A stretch of DNA of 45,624 bases from Bacteroidaceae bacterium (GTDB taxonomy: Bacteria; Bacteroidota; Bacteroidia; Bacteroidales; Bacteroidaceae): positions 1-45,624 of the forward strand of contig JAFUGG010000051.1 in assembly GCA_017469525.1 (NCBI GenBank), given 5' to 3'. A program made the translations under genes and the position numbers. Below the pieces are notes generated by a model that worked only from the letters and a program-made list of their open reading frames with translations, was not told where the DNA came from and did no database searches. The stretch's first letter is position 1. Each line of letters opens with the position of its first letter. This document shows, one piece after another, positions 1 through 8,078 of this stretch.

Positions 1-1641
1 ACCCATTTCACCATCGTTGAAGCCGTTGGCATCGATGATGGTTTCATATTCAACATAGATGGGATCGTCCACCACCTTGACATTGGCGAGCAGATAGTCG
101 TTGATGCGCCTTGCCTCAGCCAGGGCTTCTTCGCCGGTGAGTTGACGGTTGGCCTTGATGTAGCCGAAGTTACCTGCGGGATATTCATCATTTGGAGCGA
201 TAACTTCTTCCTCGCTAATCCATGCCTGAGCGTATGCCATAGCAGCATCGGTCAGGTTGTCGTCGTTGATGAGGTTGATGGCCTGGTTGCGGACTGTGAT
301 CAGTTCTGCATAGTTGGCAGCAGAAGCATTAATCTTGCTGGTCAGCTCATCGACTGTTGTGTTCAGGCCGCCCAGCTGGAAGGGATCGGTGCAGGCCTCG
401 AGGCTTGCGATGGTTTCTGCCATCTGGTCGAGCAAAGCCTTCTCGGCAAACACATCGGGATCGAAGCTGATGCCGTCGAGGATAGCCTTGCGGTCGAGTG
501 CGAGTGTGTACTCGTCGCCAAGGGCGAATTCACTCATCTGCATGTAACCGCTGCCGGACATGATTTCGTCAATCTCCACCTTGAAGTACTGATAAGCCTC
601 CGTCGTTCCGGGATCAAGGCTGAAGATGACGGTGAACATGTTCTTGTCGGGAAGGACTTCTTCAGTGATTTGGTCCTTTCTGTCGATGAGCACCCACTTG
701 TCGGAAGCGCGTTCGGGCTTGCCGTTCGCTACGTCGGCAGCAGCAATGCCGTAGATCTGCCAGCTCTTCCAGTTACGATGGTTCCAGCTTGCGTTGTCGG
801 TACCCGTCACGAGCTTGTAGTAGCTGGGAGCCATGGCGCGGGATGTCTTCACGATGAAGTATGCACCGCCGCTGGTTGCTCCGTAGTTCTTGGGGTTGAA
901 GCCGTTGCCCCACTTGGTGTCGATTCGGCCGTCGAAGAGTTTGTCCAAGCCTTCGCCGCTGCCGTCATTGCGGTCGCCCGAGATGATGTTGTAGACAACA
1001 GGTTCGTCGGTGCCTGTCTGCACGTTGGCGAGGTCATCGAGGTACTTCTCGAACTCGCCATAGGTGCCGAGGCCCCATTCGCTCATCTGCAGATAGACAT
1101 CAGTACCCTGCACGGACTCGAGGACTTCAATCCAGAAGTACTGATAGGCCGTCGTGCCGTCTGCCTCGTTGAACTGGAAGTTCTGACTGGCAAAGTTGGC
1201 TTGGGGGAGAGCCTCGCCGTTGCGCTCGTCGATAAGCGTCCATCCGCCTGCTGCGGGATCGTCCACGCTGCCGCGCACTGCTTCGGCATCGCTGGCAAAG
1301 TTGCCGCCGTAGATGTTCCACGACTTCCAGTTGCGGCCGGGGTTAACGCCCGTGTCGTTACCGGTGAGGAGGAAGTACCAGCCGGGCAATACGGCCTTCT
1401 CGGCCTTCACTACAACCCAGGCATTTGCACGGTCAGGGTTAGAGGGGTCGAAGGATTGGCCCCACTTTGTCGCGCTCACGGCGTCGACCAGTTTAGCACA
1501 ACCCTCACCGTCGCTTAGGCTTTTTGAACCCGACAGTGCTGTGAGCTTGACGTACTCAGCCCACGCGCTCTGAGAAGCCATCATCATCACCAGGGCGATG
1601 AAGCATGACCAAAGAGAGCCTGAAGTAAATACTTTCTTCAT
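1..1641 (-). CDS. Secreted discoidin-like (F5/8 type C-like) repeat protein, 3' end outside window
   Basis: An open frame of 547 codons runs from an ATG at 1641 to the window edge without a stop. Residues 1-28 form a signal peptide (MKKVF..., hydrophobic core, cleavage near SAWA). Two similar domains follow, each with a W-NWKSW-IYG signature, a 'KWG..F.P.N' segment and an 'EAYQYF.(I/V)E' strand. This is the layout of F5/8 type C (discoidin-like) carbohydrate-binding domains. After about residue 390 comes a helical, possibly coiled-coil region. No catalytic signature is visible, so a glycan-binding surface or periplasmic role is inferred. It lies downstream of the rhamnosidase operon on the same strand but is separated by a terminator hairpin and has its own promoter. 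Confidence 0.75.
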   Translation of the reverse strand, partial: MKKVFTSGSLWSCFIALVMMMASQSAWAEYVKLTALSGSKSLSDGEGCAKLVDAVSATKWGQSFDPSNPDRANAWVVVKAEKAVLPGWYFLLTGNDTGVNPGRNWKSWNIYGGNFASDAEAVRGSVDDPAAGGWTLIDERNGEALPQANFASQNFQFNEADGTTAYQYFWIEVLESVQGTDVYLQMSEWGLGTYGEFEKYLDDLANVQTGTDEPVVYNIISGDRNDGSGEGLDKLFDGRIDTKWGNGFNPKNYGATSGGAYFIVKTSRAMAPSYYKLVTGTDNASWNHRNWKSWQIYGIAAADVANGKPERASDKWVLIDRKDQITEEVLPDKNMFTVIFSLDPGTTEAYQYFKVEIDEIMSGSGYMQMSEFALGDEYTLALDRKAILDGISFDPDVFAEKALLDQMAETIASLEACTDPFQLGGLNTTVDELTSKINASAANYAELITVRNQAINLINDDNLTDAAMAYAQAWISEEEVIAPNDEYPAGNFGYIKANRQLTGEEALAEARRINDYLLANVKVVDDPIYVEYETIIDANGFNDGEMG

Positions 1642-1708
1642 TTTGTTTGGTTTTTTGAAGTTAATAAAAAGGTTAATTACTATGGTTTCTTCTTATTTCT
1701 TGTTCTCG

Positions 1709-1741
1709 CAAAGGCACAATCTATGCCTTGCAATTGGCAAA
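1709..1741 (-). promoter_or_regulatory. Bacteroidetes-type promoter of the discoidin-like gene
   Basis: On the minus strand a TTTG (1741-1738) precedes TGCCTTTG (1716-1709) by 21 bp. This matches the -33 TTTG / -7 TAnnTTTG consensus with one mismatch. The ATG at 1641 lies about 65 nt downstream. Confidence 0.5.
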
Positions 1742-1867
1742 TTTACATTTTTTGTCGTTTGGTTTTGCTTTTCCTAACAGAATTTTAGCAGTAATTAACG
1801 TTTTTTAACTGCAGACATGTTCTATCCTTGACTTATGTCAACACCGAAGAGGCACTGAGGTACTGTT

Positions 1868-1951
1868 TCAAAGAGGTAGTGCTCTTAAGCAAAAGAGGTA
1901 GTGCTCTTGAGCAAAAGAGGTAGTACTCTTGAGCAAAAGAGGTAGTACTCC
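1868..1951. repeat. 22-bp tandem repeat, about 3.8 copies
   Basis: Copies begin near 1869, 1890, 1912 and 1934. Each contains AAGAGGTAGT followed by G/A-CTCTTGAGCAA, so the period is 21-22 bp. Each unit has a short internal inverted repeat (AAGAG / CTCTT). No ORF or promoter is associated. Confidence 0.85.
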
Positions 1952-2042
1952 ATCTTTTCAGGCACAGGCGGATGCCAGGCCCCCAATATGGAAGGATGGT
2001 TCCAAATGCCCAAGTAATAAAAGAAGGGACACGTCCATCTTT

Positions 2043-2250
2043 GGCACGGATTAAATAATCAAACACAAAGACACAAAGACACGAAGTGCTACGCTGCAGG
2101 ATTGAAGACACAAAGATTGTTCACCAAACCTTCGTGCCTTTTCCTCAGGGATTATTTCTTTGTGTCTTTGTGTTCAATTACATCAAAACCTTCGTGTCTT
2201 TTCCCAGTGGCTTATTTCTTTGTGCCTTTGTGACTTTGTGTTCAATTATT
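2043..2250. repeat. Direct and inverted TTTGTGTCTTTGTG repeats
   Basis: Two direct copies of about 55-60 bp (about 2127-2180 and 2188-2247) share AACCTTCGTG, TTATTTCTTTGTG and TTTGTGTTCAATTA blocks. An inverted partial copy (AACACAAAGACAC, ACACGAAG) lies at about 2058-2085. This is a dispersed intergenic repeat without coding content. Confidence 0.75.
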
Positions 2251-2278
2251 ATTGCTGTTCGGGGGAAAGGCAACAGAA

Positions 2279-2312
2279 AAAATCCCCGGCCGCATGGCGT
2301 GCCGGGGATTTT
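2279..2312. terminator. Bidirectional intrinsic terminator
   Basis: AAATCCCCGGC is followed by a short loop and then GCCGGGGATTT, a perfect GC-rich stem with A and T runs outside. It can end transcription of the minus-strand rhamnosidase operon, whose last ORF stops at 2334, and isolates the left-edge gene. Confidence 0.85.
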
Positions 2313-2333
2313 GCATTGAACCGGGATGGAGGC

Positions 2334-2483
2334 TTATTCCTCGCCCCAGATGTTCCAGTCGTTGTTCTCTTTCGTGAGGGCTTGGCTGCCGTCAACGGTT
2401 GAGTCACTGATGGCCAGGCTCTCGGCAAGCATCTGGGCTGCCTCGGCCTCGCTGATCTTGATGATTGGCTTAATGTATTCCAT
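2334..2483 (-). CDS. Small 49-residue protein, translationally coupled to the upstream LamG protein
   Basis: The ATG (2483-2481) overlaps the stop of the preceding 845-residue gene as TAATG, so coupled translation is likely. The peptide starts MEYIKPIIKIS and ends NDWNIWGEE before TAA at 2334. There is no signal peptide. From general experience, short Bacteroidales peptides with an N-terminal K-P-x-I stretch and an acidic C-terminal W-(N/D)-I-W end recur at the ends of secreted-protein operons, but I know of no assigned function. A terminator follows directly, so it is the last cistron. Confidence 0.6.
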   Translation of the reverse strand: MEYIKPIIKISEAEAAQMLAESLAISDSTVDGSQALTKENNDWNIWGEE

Positions 2484-5020
2484 TACTTAAGAACTTTTTT
2501 ACCATTAATGATGTTAATGCCCTTTTGCATCTTCTGGAGGCGCTGGCCTGCAATGTTGTAGATAGGACTTTCAACTTTCAACTTTGAACTTTCAACTTCA
2601 GAAATGCCAGTTGCACCGCTTTCGTCGAAGATAAAGCCCTTGACCTCCGAGCTGCTCACCAGGTAGGCCTTGCCAGCGGGAATGGTTGTGCCGGTGCTGA
2701 CCTTGTAGAAGCCTACCTCGCCATCCTTCTGAGCCAAAGCATACTCGCTGCCTGTAGCTGCAATGGGAGTAACCGTACCGAGCAGGTCGTTCTCGCCTGT
2801 GATGGCAGGAGCGGAGCCGGCAGGAGTGAAGCTGTAGTAGCTGTCCTCGCCCTTCAGAATGACAGGCGTCTGGGCAGGAATCGTGTTCTGCTGCTTGGTG
2901 AGTGTGAGGTATTCGCCATTCTGCTTGCCGGTAAAGACGCTTACGTTAGAAGAGAGTGTGCCTGCGTCCTCGTCGTTGTAGAGGGTAGCATAGCCTGCAC
3001 TCTCCATGGCAAAGACAACGCCGTGGGTATTGTCGAGCTCGGGATATGCGTCCTCGCCGATGGTCTGGAAGAAGGCGTCGCCCAGCTTGTAGGTAATCTC
3101 GCCCGAAGCACCCTGCTCGGCTGTCACGCCTTCGTAGCTGTTTGTCTTGTCGCCGCTCATTGGATAGTCGCAGGACATCTTGGGCAACGTGGTGTAGCAG
3201 TTGATGAAGTGGCCGCCAGCCGTCTCACCTGCCATGGCATCCTTCTGGGCATGAGAGGTGACGAACTCGAATGTGCCGCGAGCGTAGCAGTTCTCTATGA
3301 TGGCATTGTCGTGGTGCTCACCTGCCATAGCACCGCAACGCAGGTTAGCAGTGCTCTCGATGTGACCGTTCACGAGGCCGAGGTTGTAAATCTTGCCGCC
3401 ACGTGTGCGGGAGAAGAGACCGCCCTCGCACTCCGTCTTGACGAAGAGGTTGCTGATGACGTGATTGTTGCCGTAGAAGGTTCCCGTGAAGGGCTTCTGC
3501 CAAGAGCCATCATTGTTCAGGCCGATGGGTTGGAAGAGGTCGCTGTACTCCATGTCGATGTCGGCTGTCAGAGAGCCCTTGGCACCCGTCTCGCCGCCGT
3601 TGACAATCTGCGAGAAGCGAATCAGCTGGCCGAGGTTGCCGATGGTGTAAGCAGAAAGGACTGCATCGTAGCCAGGCTCCTCATACTCGCTGCAAATGGT
3701 GCAGATACCGTTCACGAAGTTATGCGGACAGACGGCATCGTCAAGTTGAATGAGGCGCACCTTAGCGCTCTTATCCGTTGTGCCGTCGCAAGTGATATGC
3801 AGAGCGTAGTCGCCGTCAACGTCCTCAACCTTGGCATAGGTAGCGTTCTTGCCGCTCAGCTCGAAGTAGTGAGCCGCACCGCCGTCGAAGCCATCCTCCA
3901 TGACAACAGTAGGAGTGCCGGCATCATCAAACTCTGTCAGCTTTACATTGTCAATATAAACGTCATGCATTACGCCGTTGCCTGCATCCACACGGATACC
4001 CATCTTGCCTGAGTTGAGCAGGGCGAGGTCGGTCATGTCGCACTGCGTGAAGGTGTCCACCAGTGTGCCGTCGATGTAGGTATATACCACGTTGGCCTTC
4101 ACCTCAATCTTCACATGGTGCTGAACGTCATAGAACTCGATAGCATCGATGCCGGGGAAGTCGGGGCCCTTTGCATGTGCCTTCCAGGATTCGTTGCCGT
4201 AGTCGAGGTGATAGTAGTTGCAGACGATAGAGCTTGCGCCGTCGCTGTAGCCCGGAGATATCTGCCACATGTAGTTGCTGCCGCCATTGCTCTCGTCAAG
4301 TCCAAAGATAAGGGAAGCGAAGCCATTCACAAAGGTCATGTCAGCCTCAACAGCATAGTGCAGGGGCACAGCATCGAGGAACATGTTGTTGGGGAAGTAC
4401 TTCACCTCGCTGAGGTTGCGACCTTCGGTTGTCAGCGTGCCCTCTGTTTCGTTCCAGATGGGATCGTTCTTCCAGTCGCCATTCGTAGCGTCGAAGTCCT
4501 CGTAGTAGAGCACATCGCCTGTCTCGTTGGCAGTCACCTTGAAGTAATCATAGCTGGCTGACTCGTTGACGTTGCCGTCATGGTCCTGACGTGTGCCGAC
4601 CAAGCCGAAGCGGAAGTTGCCGTCGCGCGAGTCGATGAGGACGAAGTCTGTCTGGTCGGCACGACGCAGGTAGGTGTCGGCATGACTGCCGTTGGTGACA
4701 ACAATCTTCGTAACAAACCAATTGGTAGTGTTCAGAGCCACGCCCTTGTCGGCTGTATTGATTTCGGCAAGCAGAATGCCGCCTACCTTCCAGTCGTGCG
4801 GACGGAAGAGCGACTTCGTGCCGTCTGCGCCCACATTGAACTGCCACATGCAGATGCTGCCGTTAAAGCCTTCGTAGGCACGGAAAGCGATGCCAGCACC
4901 AAGGGTATTAATCTTGAACTTACTCTCGATGGTGTAGTTATCAGTAATCCTGTAACTCCACGCCTGAATGCTGCCGACCATCATGGCCAATAGCATTGCT
5001 GCAAATCTCAATCTTTTCAT
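2483..5020 (-). CDS. Secreted multi-domain LamG-like / GLUG beta-helix protein, 845 aa
   Basis: A signal peptide (about 1-20) leads into a LamG-like module at about 25-170 (MWQFN, FRPHDW, GGILLAEI) that matches modules in the next two upstream genes. A second LamG-like module lies at about 220-370 (NYMWQIS). Then comes a C-P-H...C..C segment and a GLUG-like beta-helix stretch at about 470-610 (FTGTFYGNNHVISNL, GGLFS). The C-terminus carries the short tail YNIAGQRL...GINIINGKKVLK, resembling a reduced Por-type sorting tail. No catalytic residues are recognised, so adhesion or glycan binding is inferred. The linker just before the tail (ESSKLKVES) is encoded by an AAGTTGA-type repeat. Confidence 0.8.
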   Translation of the reverse strand: MKRLRFAAMLLAMMVGSIQAWSYRITDNYTIESKFKINTLGAGIAFRAYEGFNGSICMWQFNVGADGTKSLFRPHDWKVGGILLAEINTADKGVALNTTNWFVTKIVVTNGSHADTYLRRADQTDFVLIDSRDGNFRFGLVGTRQDHDGNVNESASYDYFKVTANETGDVLYYEDFDATNGDWKNDPIWNETEGTLTTEGRNLSEVKYFPNNMFLDAVPLHYAVEADMTFVNGFASLIFGLDESNGGSNYMWQISPGYSDGASSIVCNYYHLDYGNESWKAHAKGPDFPGIDAIEFYDVQHHVKIEVKANVVYTYIDGTLVDTFTQCDMTDLALLNSGKMGIRVDAGNGVMHDVYIDNVKLTEFDDAGTPTVVMEDGFDGGAAHYFELSGKNATYAKVEDVDGDYALHITCDGTTDKSAKVRLIQLDDAVCPHNFVNGICTICSEYEEPGYDAVLSAYTIGNLGQLIRFSQIVNGGETGAKGSLTADIDMEYSDLFQPIGLNNDGSWQKPFTGTFYGNNHVISNLFVKTECEGGLFSRTRGGKIYNLGLVNGHIESTANLRCGAMAGEHHDNAIIENCYARGTFEFVTSHAQKDAMAGETAGGHFINCYTTLPKMSCDYPMSGDKTNSYEGVTAEQGASGEITYKLGDAFFQTIGEDAYPELDNTHGVVFAMESAGYATLYNDEDAGTLSSNVSVFTGKQNGEYLTLTKQQNTIPAQTPVILKGEDSYYSFTPAGSAPAITGENDLLGTVTPIAATGSEYALAQKDGEVGFYKVSTGTTIPAGKAYLVSSSEVKGFIFDESGATGISEVESSKLKVESPIYNIAGQRLQKMQKGINIINGKKVLK
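2567..2598 (-). repeat. AAGTTGAAAGTT repeat used as coding linker
   Basis: An array of AAGTTGA/AAAGTTC units, the same family as the intergenic copies at about 25430-25500 and 45481-45505, lies in frame here. It encodes the E-V-E-S-S-K-L-K-V-E-S linker between the body of the 845-residue protein and its C-terminal tail. Confidence 0.8.
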
Positions 5021-5068
5021 CTTATTTAATTTTTAAAGGTTATATAATATATAATGTAGTATGCTCTC

Positions 5069-7978
5069 TTATTGCTTCTTCAGTATCTTTTTGCCGCCGG
5101 CAATGACGATGCCATTGGACTGTTTCGTATTTGCCAGCAGGCGACCGCTGAGGTCGTAAGCCTTCCCTCTCTTCGGAGAATGTGCGGGCGCAAGGCTTAT
5201 TCCGTCTGGCTTCTCCCGGAGCCAAGCCAGTATGTCGCGGGACATCTGTCCTGCCACTCTCAGCCTGCCCGACACTATGCTGCCTTCAGAGAAGGGATTG
5301 GCGGCAGAGAAGTCTTCTGCAAAGACCACGCTGCCTGACTTCAGCCTGATGCTGATGTCATCGAACCAAGCGATTTCTGTCTTTCCGTAAGCATCGTCGT
5401 GGGCCTGGCGGAACCCTATCCTGCCAAAAGCAAAACTGCCACTACGTTCATCGACAAGGACATCATCGATGTATGTCTTGGCATAAGCCTCATCTTCTAT
5501 TTCAATTCTAATCTTGAAAGGATGGCCGGCTTGGATATTGACTTCGCTCGGCAAATCTATCTCACCCAAAAGGGATACACTGCCGCCAAGCCAGCGATGG
5601 GGACGGAGGCGGAGATGCTGCGGGTCGGAGGCATTGAACTGCCACATATAGTAGCTACCGCCATCGGTGATGGAGAAGCAAAGGCCAGCCGACAGTTGCT
5701 CCACTTCCGCCTGCATCTCTATTGTATATGAGAGTTTCTCGTCTGCCGGATCGATAGGCGAGCCATTCTGGAGCAACAGGGCATCATCGACAAGGAACAT
5801 CGATTGGCTGGGACGCAACGTAAGGGAGAAAGCCCCCTCCCCGCTCCCCCTTTGGGGGAGTGCCGTTACCTGCCCTGTATGAGGGTCGAGCAACGAAAGT
5901 TTAGTGGCAGATGTCTTAAGCCGTATTGTATTTGTGGCAGAAGTGGCATCGATATTGCCAAAGTACCAGACATCATGCCCGTCTATTACCTTATGTATAT
6001 AATTAAAGGGATGCGTGCCTTCCGACATGCGGACATCGCGCTCGGGCAGGCATTCCTCCATCACTTCTGCCAGAGAACTTGCTGATGGTGAAGAGATGAA
6101 GTATGCCTTGTTCTCTTCCGAAGCAAGCATGCGACTGGTGATGCTCTGTATTTCCTCGTCGCCAGCCTCGCCATCGGCTGCCAATTGAGGGCATTGGGTC
6201 GTGAAGATGACCTTGACACCTTGCTGCCAAGCCTCTTCAATCTTGCGCATATTGCTCAGCGAGATAACCTTGACGCCAGGAAGAATCACAACAGAGAAGT
6301 GCTCGTGGTTGATGGCATTGTTCATGTTCAGCAAACCGTCGGACACATTACAGCGGTCGTCGAGGACCTCGGGATGAAGATAAGTGAAGTCGATGCCGAG
6401 GTCGTCGGTCAGATAGTGCGACACTTGCGGATAGTCCGTCCCCGGCACGTCAACGCCGCCTTCATAGTAGCCCTTAGGGCCGTCGAACACGTGTCCCGCA
6501 TATTGTGTCTGTATGGGATAGAGCACAGCAACATCTGCCACATGCCTTCCCTCGCGAGCCAATATGTAGTTCAAACGCGAAAGGAAGGCATTGAAACGAG
6601 GCAGGTCTGCGTTGTACAGCGGGTTGCGCCACGAGAGTTCGGGCAGGAAAGTAACGTCGCCATCGTTGTACCAGACGGCATGAGGAATAAGATGGTTGAT
6701 GCCCTTCGTGTATTGCTCGATGGCTATCTGGTAGAGCGTTTCCACCGAGATGTTGCCCATAGCGCCATACGTCTCGGACATGACGTAGGTCTTATCCCAG
6801 TTGTTGGCCGACGAGGACACGACTTTGTAGAAGTCTTCGGTCGGGCGGCCGCCACCTATCTTGTCGATACCAGGCATCGTCAGGTGTTTCCCGACGAGCA
6901 TCAGGTCACCCGACACGCTGGTTGGATTCACTATTTCTTCCTGATCCTGATGACCTGTAGCAAGGATGCCATGCGCTGTCGCCCAGTCGCAGATGGTCTT
7001 CATGAAGCCCTCGCTATAGAGCGTGGAGTGCAGGCCAAAGAGGAGGTTCCTGGCATATGCTGTCTTGTCTCCTATGTCGTACCAGAGGGCTGGATAGAGT
7101 GCTTCGGGCGAGAAACCATAACGCGCCTCAAACTGTTCGTTGAAGTCGCCTGTCCACATCCTTCCCTGTGCCCTGTACATCGTGGGTTCGTCGAAGAAGG
7201 TGGAGACGATGGTATGTCCGAAGTCATCTGCAAAGTGCTGGTAGTAAGCCTCATGCGTATCTTGAACAAACAGGCTGACGGCCTCGGAGGAGAGGTAGTC
7301 CACGTTCGGGTCGCCGTCCTTGACGCATTGGCAAACCATCACACGCCAGCCCGATTGCTTGGGAGCTGTCCACGTCACCTGACCGGTCTCCTCGTCATAA
7401 TAGTCGCGCAGCGGAACAATCTCCTTGGTGTTGGCATTCCAAGCCACAACCGACATCAGCTTCCCCTGAAGGGTTATCTGGCGGTTGAAGGTAGCGCCGC
7501 TGCCCACGCGGTACTCTGTCTTGTCGAGGCGCTTAATGGTGTGGTCGGGATGATTGTTCATGAAGGTAGTCACGCCCGAACCGTTGATGGCCCCCATGCT
7601 TCCGCTTGGGAAGCCGTATTCGTCGTATATGGACATATGAGCGCCCAAGGAACGTGCCTTCTCAACAGCATCTCCATAGAGATGGAAGTAACTGTCGGAG
7701 AGATAGTTCGGACGGAATCCACCGCCAAAAGGCAAGATAGCACAGCCGCCATAGCCATCGGTCTCGACCATCCGACCGATTTGTTCCAGAAGAGCCTGCT
7801 CCGATACCTGCGTATTGTTCCAGAACCACAGGGGTATGGGACGCCAAGACATAGAGGGCTTGGCGAACTCCTTCGTCTCGAGCAGAGGTGTCTCCTCGCT
7901 CCTGGTTTGGCAACTCACGCACCACAGGCAGCACAGAAGTGCTATGGCTCGCACAAGGCTTCTATCTTTGGCTTTCAT
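5069..7978 (-). CDS. GH106-like glycoside hydrolase lipoprotein with LamG-like module (probable alpha-L-rhamnosidase)
   Basis: The start at 7978 gives MKAKDRS and a lipoprotein-type signal ending at Cys23. An upstream frame extension to 8137 overlaps the GH78 gene and lacks export features, so it was rejected. The first two thirds resemble the GH106 rhamnosidase group: PLWFWNN, GYGGCAILPFGGGF, YDEYGFPSG, FFDEPTMY. An LamG-like module (YYMWQFN, RPHRW) lies at about 750-890. The tail AYDLSGRLL...GIVIAGGKKILKKQ matches its neighbours. The gene lies 100 bp after the GH78 gene and 48 bp before the LamG protein, so all are probably one operon. Rhamnose specificity is inferred from family and context. 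A G-rich palindrome is embedded in frame at 5832-5862. Confidence 0.8.
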   Translation of the reverse strand: MKAKDRSLVRAIALLCCLWCVSCQTRSEETPLLETKEFAKPSMSWRPIPLWFWNNTQVSEQALLEQIGRMVETDGYGGCAILPFGGGFRPNYLSDSYFHLYGDAVEKARSLGAHMSIYDEYGFPSGSMGAINGSGVTTFMNNHPDHTIKRLDKTEYRVGSGATFNRQITLQGKLMSVVAWNANTKEIVPLRDYYDEETGQVTWTAPKQSGWRVMVCQCVKDGDPNVDYLSSEAVSLFVQDTHEAYYQHFADDFGHTIVSTFFDEPTMYRAQGRMWTGDFNEQFEARYGFSPEALYPALWYDIGDKTAYARNLLFGLHSTLYSEGFMKTICDWATAHGILATGHQDQEEIVNPTSVSGDLMLVGKHLTMPGIDKIGGGRPTEDFYKVVSSSANNWDKTYVMSETYGAMGNISVETLYQIAIEQYTKGINHLIPHAVWYNDGDVTFLPELSWRNPLYNADLPRFNAFLSRLNYILAREGRHVADVAVLYPIQTQYAGHVFDGPKGYYEGGVDVPGTDYPQVSHYLTDDLGIDFTYLHPEVLDDRCNVSDGLLNMNNAINHEHFSVVILPGVKVISLSNMRKIEEAWQQGVKVIFTTQCPQLAADGEAGDEEIQSITSRMLASEENKAYFISSPSASSLAEVMEECLPERDVRMSEGTHPFNYIHKVIDGHDVWYFGNIDATSATNTIRLKTSATKLSLLDPHTGQVTALPQRGSGEGAFSLTLRPSQSMFLVDDALLLQNGSPIDPADEKLSYTIEMQAEVEQLSAGLCFSITDGGSYYMWQFNASDPQHLRLRPHRWLGGSVSLLGEIDLPSEVNIQAGHPFKIRIEIEDEAYAKTYIDDVLVDERSGSFAFGRIGFRQAHDDAYGKTEIAWFDDISIRLKSGSVVFAEDFSAANPFSEGSIVSGRLRVAGQMSRDILAWLREKPDGISLAPAHSPKRGKAYDLSGRLLANTKQSNGIVIAGGKKILKKQ
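5832..5862 (-). repeat. G-rich palindromic element inside the GH106-like gene
   Basis: Read on the coding strand, CTCCCCC-AAA-GGGGGAG is followed by a G-rich tail. It encodes L-P-Q-R-G-S-G-E-G in frame. The same design occurs in the P5-like gene (22684-22717) and ribE (33089-33117). Confidence 0.75.
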
Positions 7979-8078
7979 CTTTTTATTGTTCGTACTCGTT
8001 CTTCTTAAGGACTGGCAAGGCTCAAAAAACTGGAGACCTGATTGATGCCCTATAGGGCGTTTGGGCACCCCTCTGCAT

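Larger units (their letters stand above)
1642..2333. other. Gene-free repeat-rich intergenic region
   Basis: No convincing gene is seen. It holds the promoter of the left-edge gene, a 22-bp tandem repeat near 1868-1951, a cluster of CACAAAGACAC-type repeats at 2050-2250 and a strong terminator at 2279-2312. Short open frames here translate into repeat-derived, low-complexity peptides and were not called. Confidence 0.7.

Noticed and set aside
142..1518. Long plus-strand open frame
   Set aside because: It is antisense to the discoidin-like gene, which has a signal peptide and domain signatures; the plus-strand translation shows no motif.
1868..2250. CRISPR array
   Set aside because: The repeats are directly contiguous or dispersed without regular unique spacers, and there are no cas genes.
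6185..8008. 607-codon plus-strand open frame
   Set aside because: Antisense to the GH106-like gene and a by-product of codon bias; no domain or start context.
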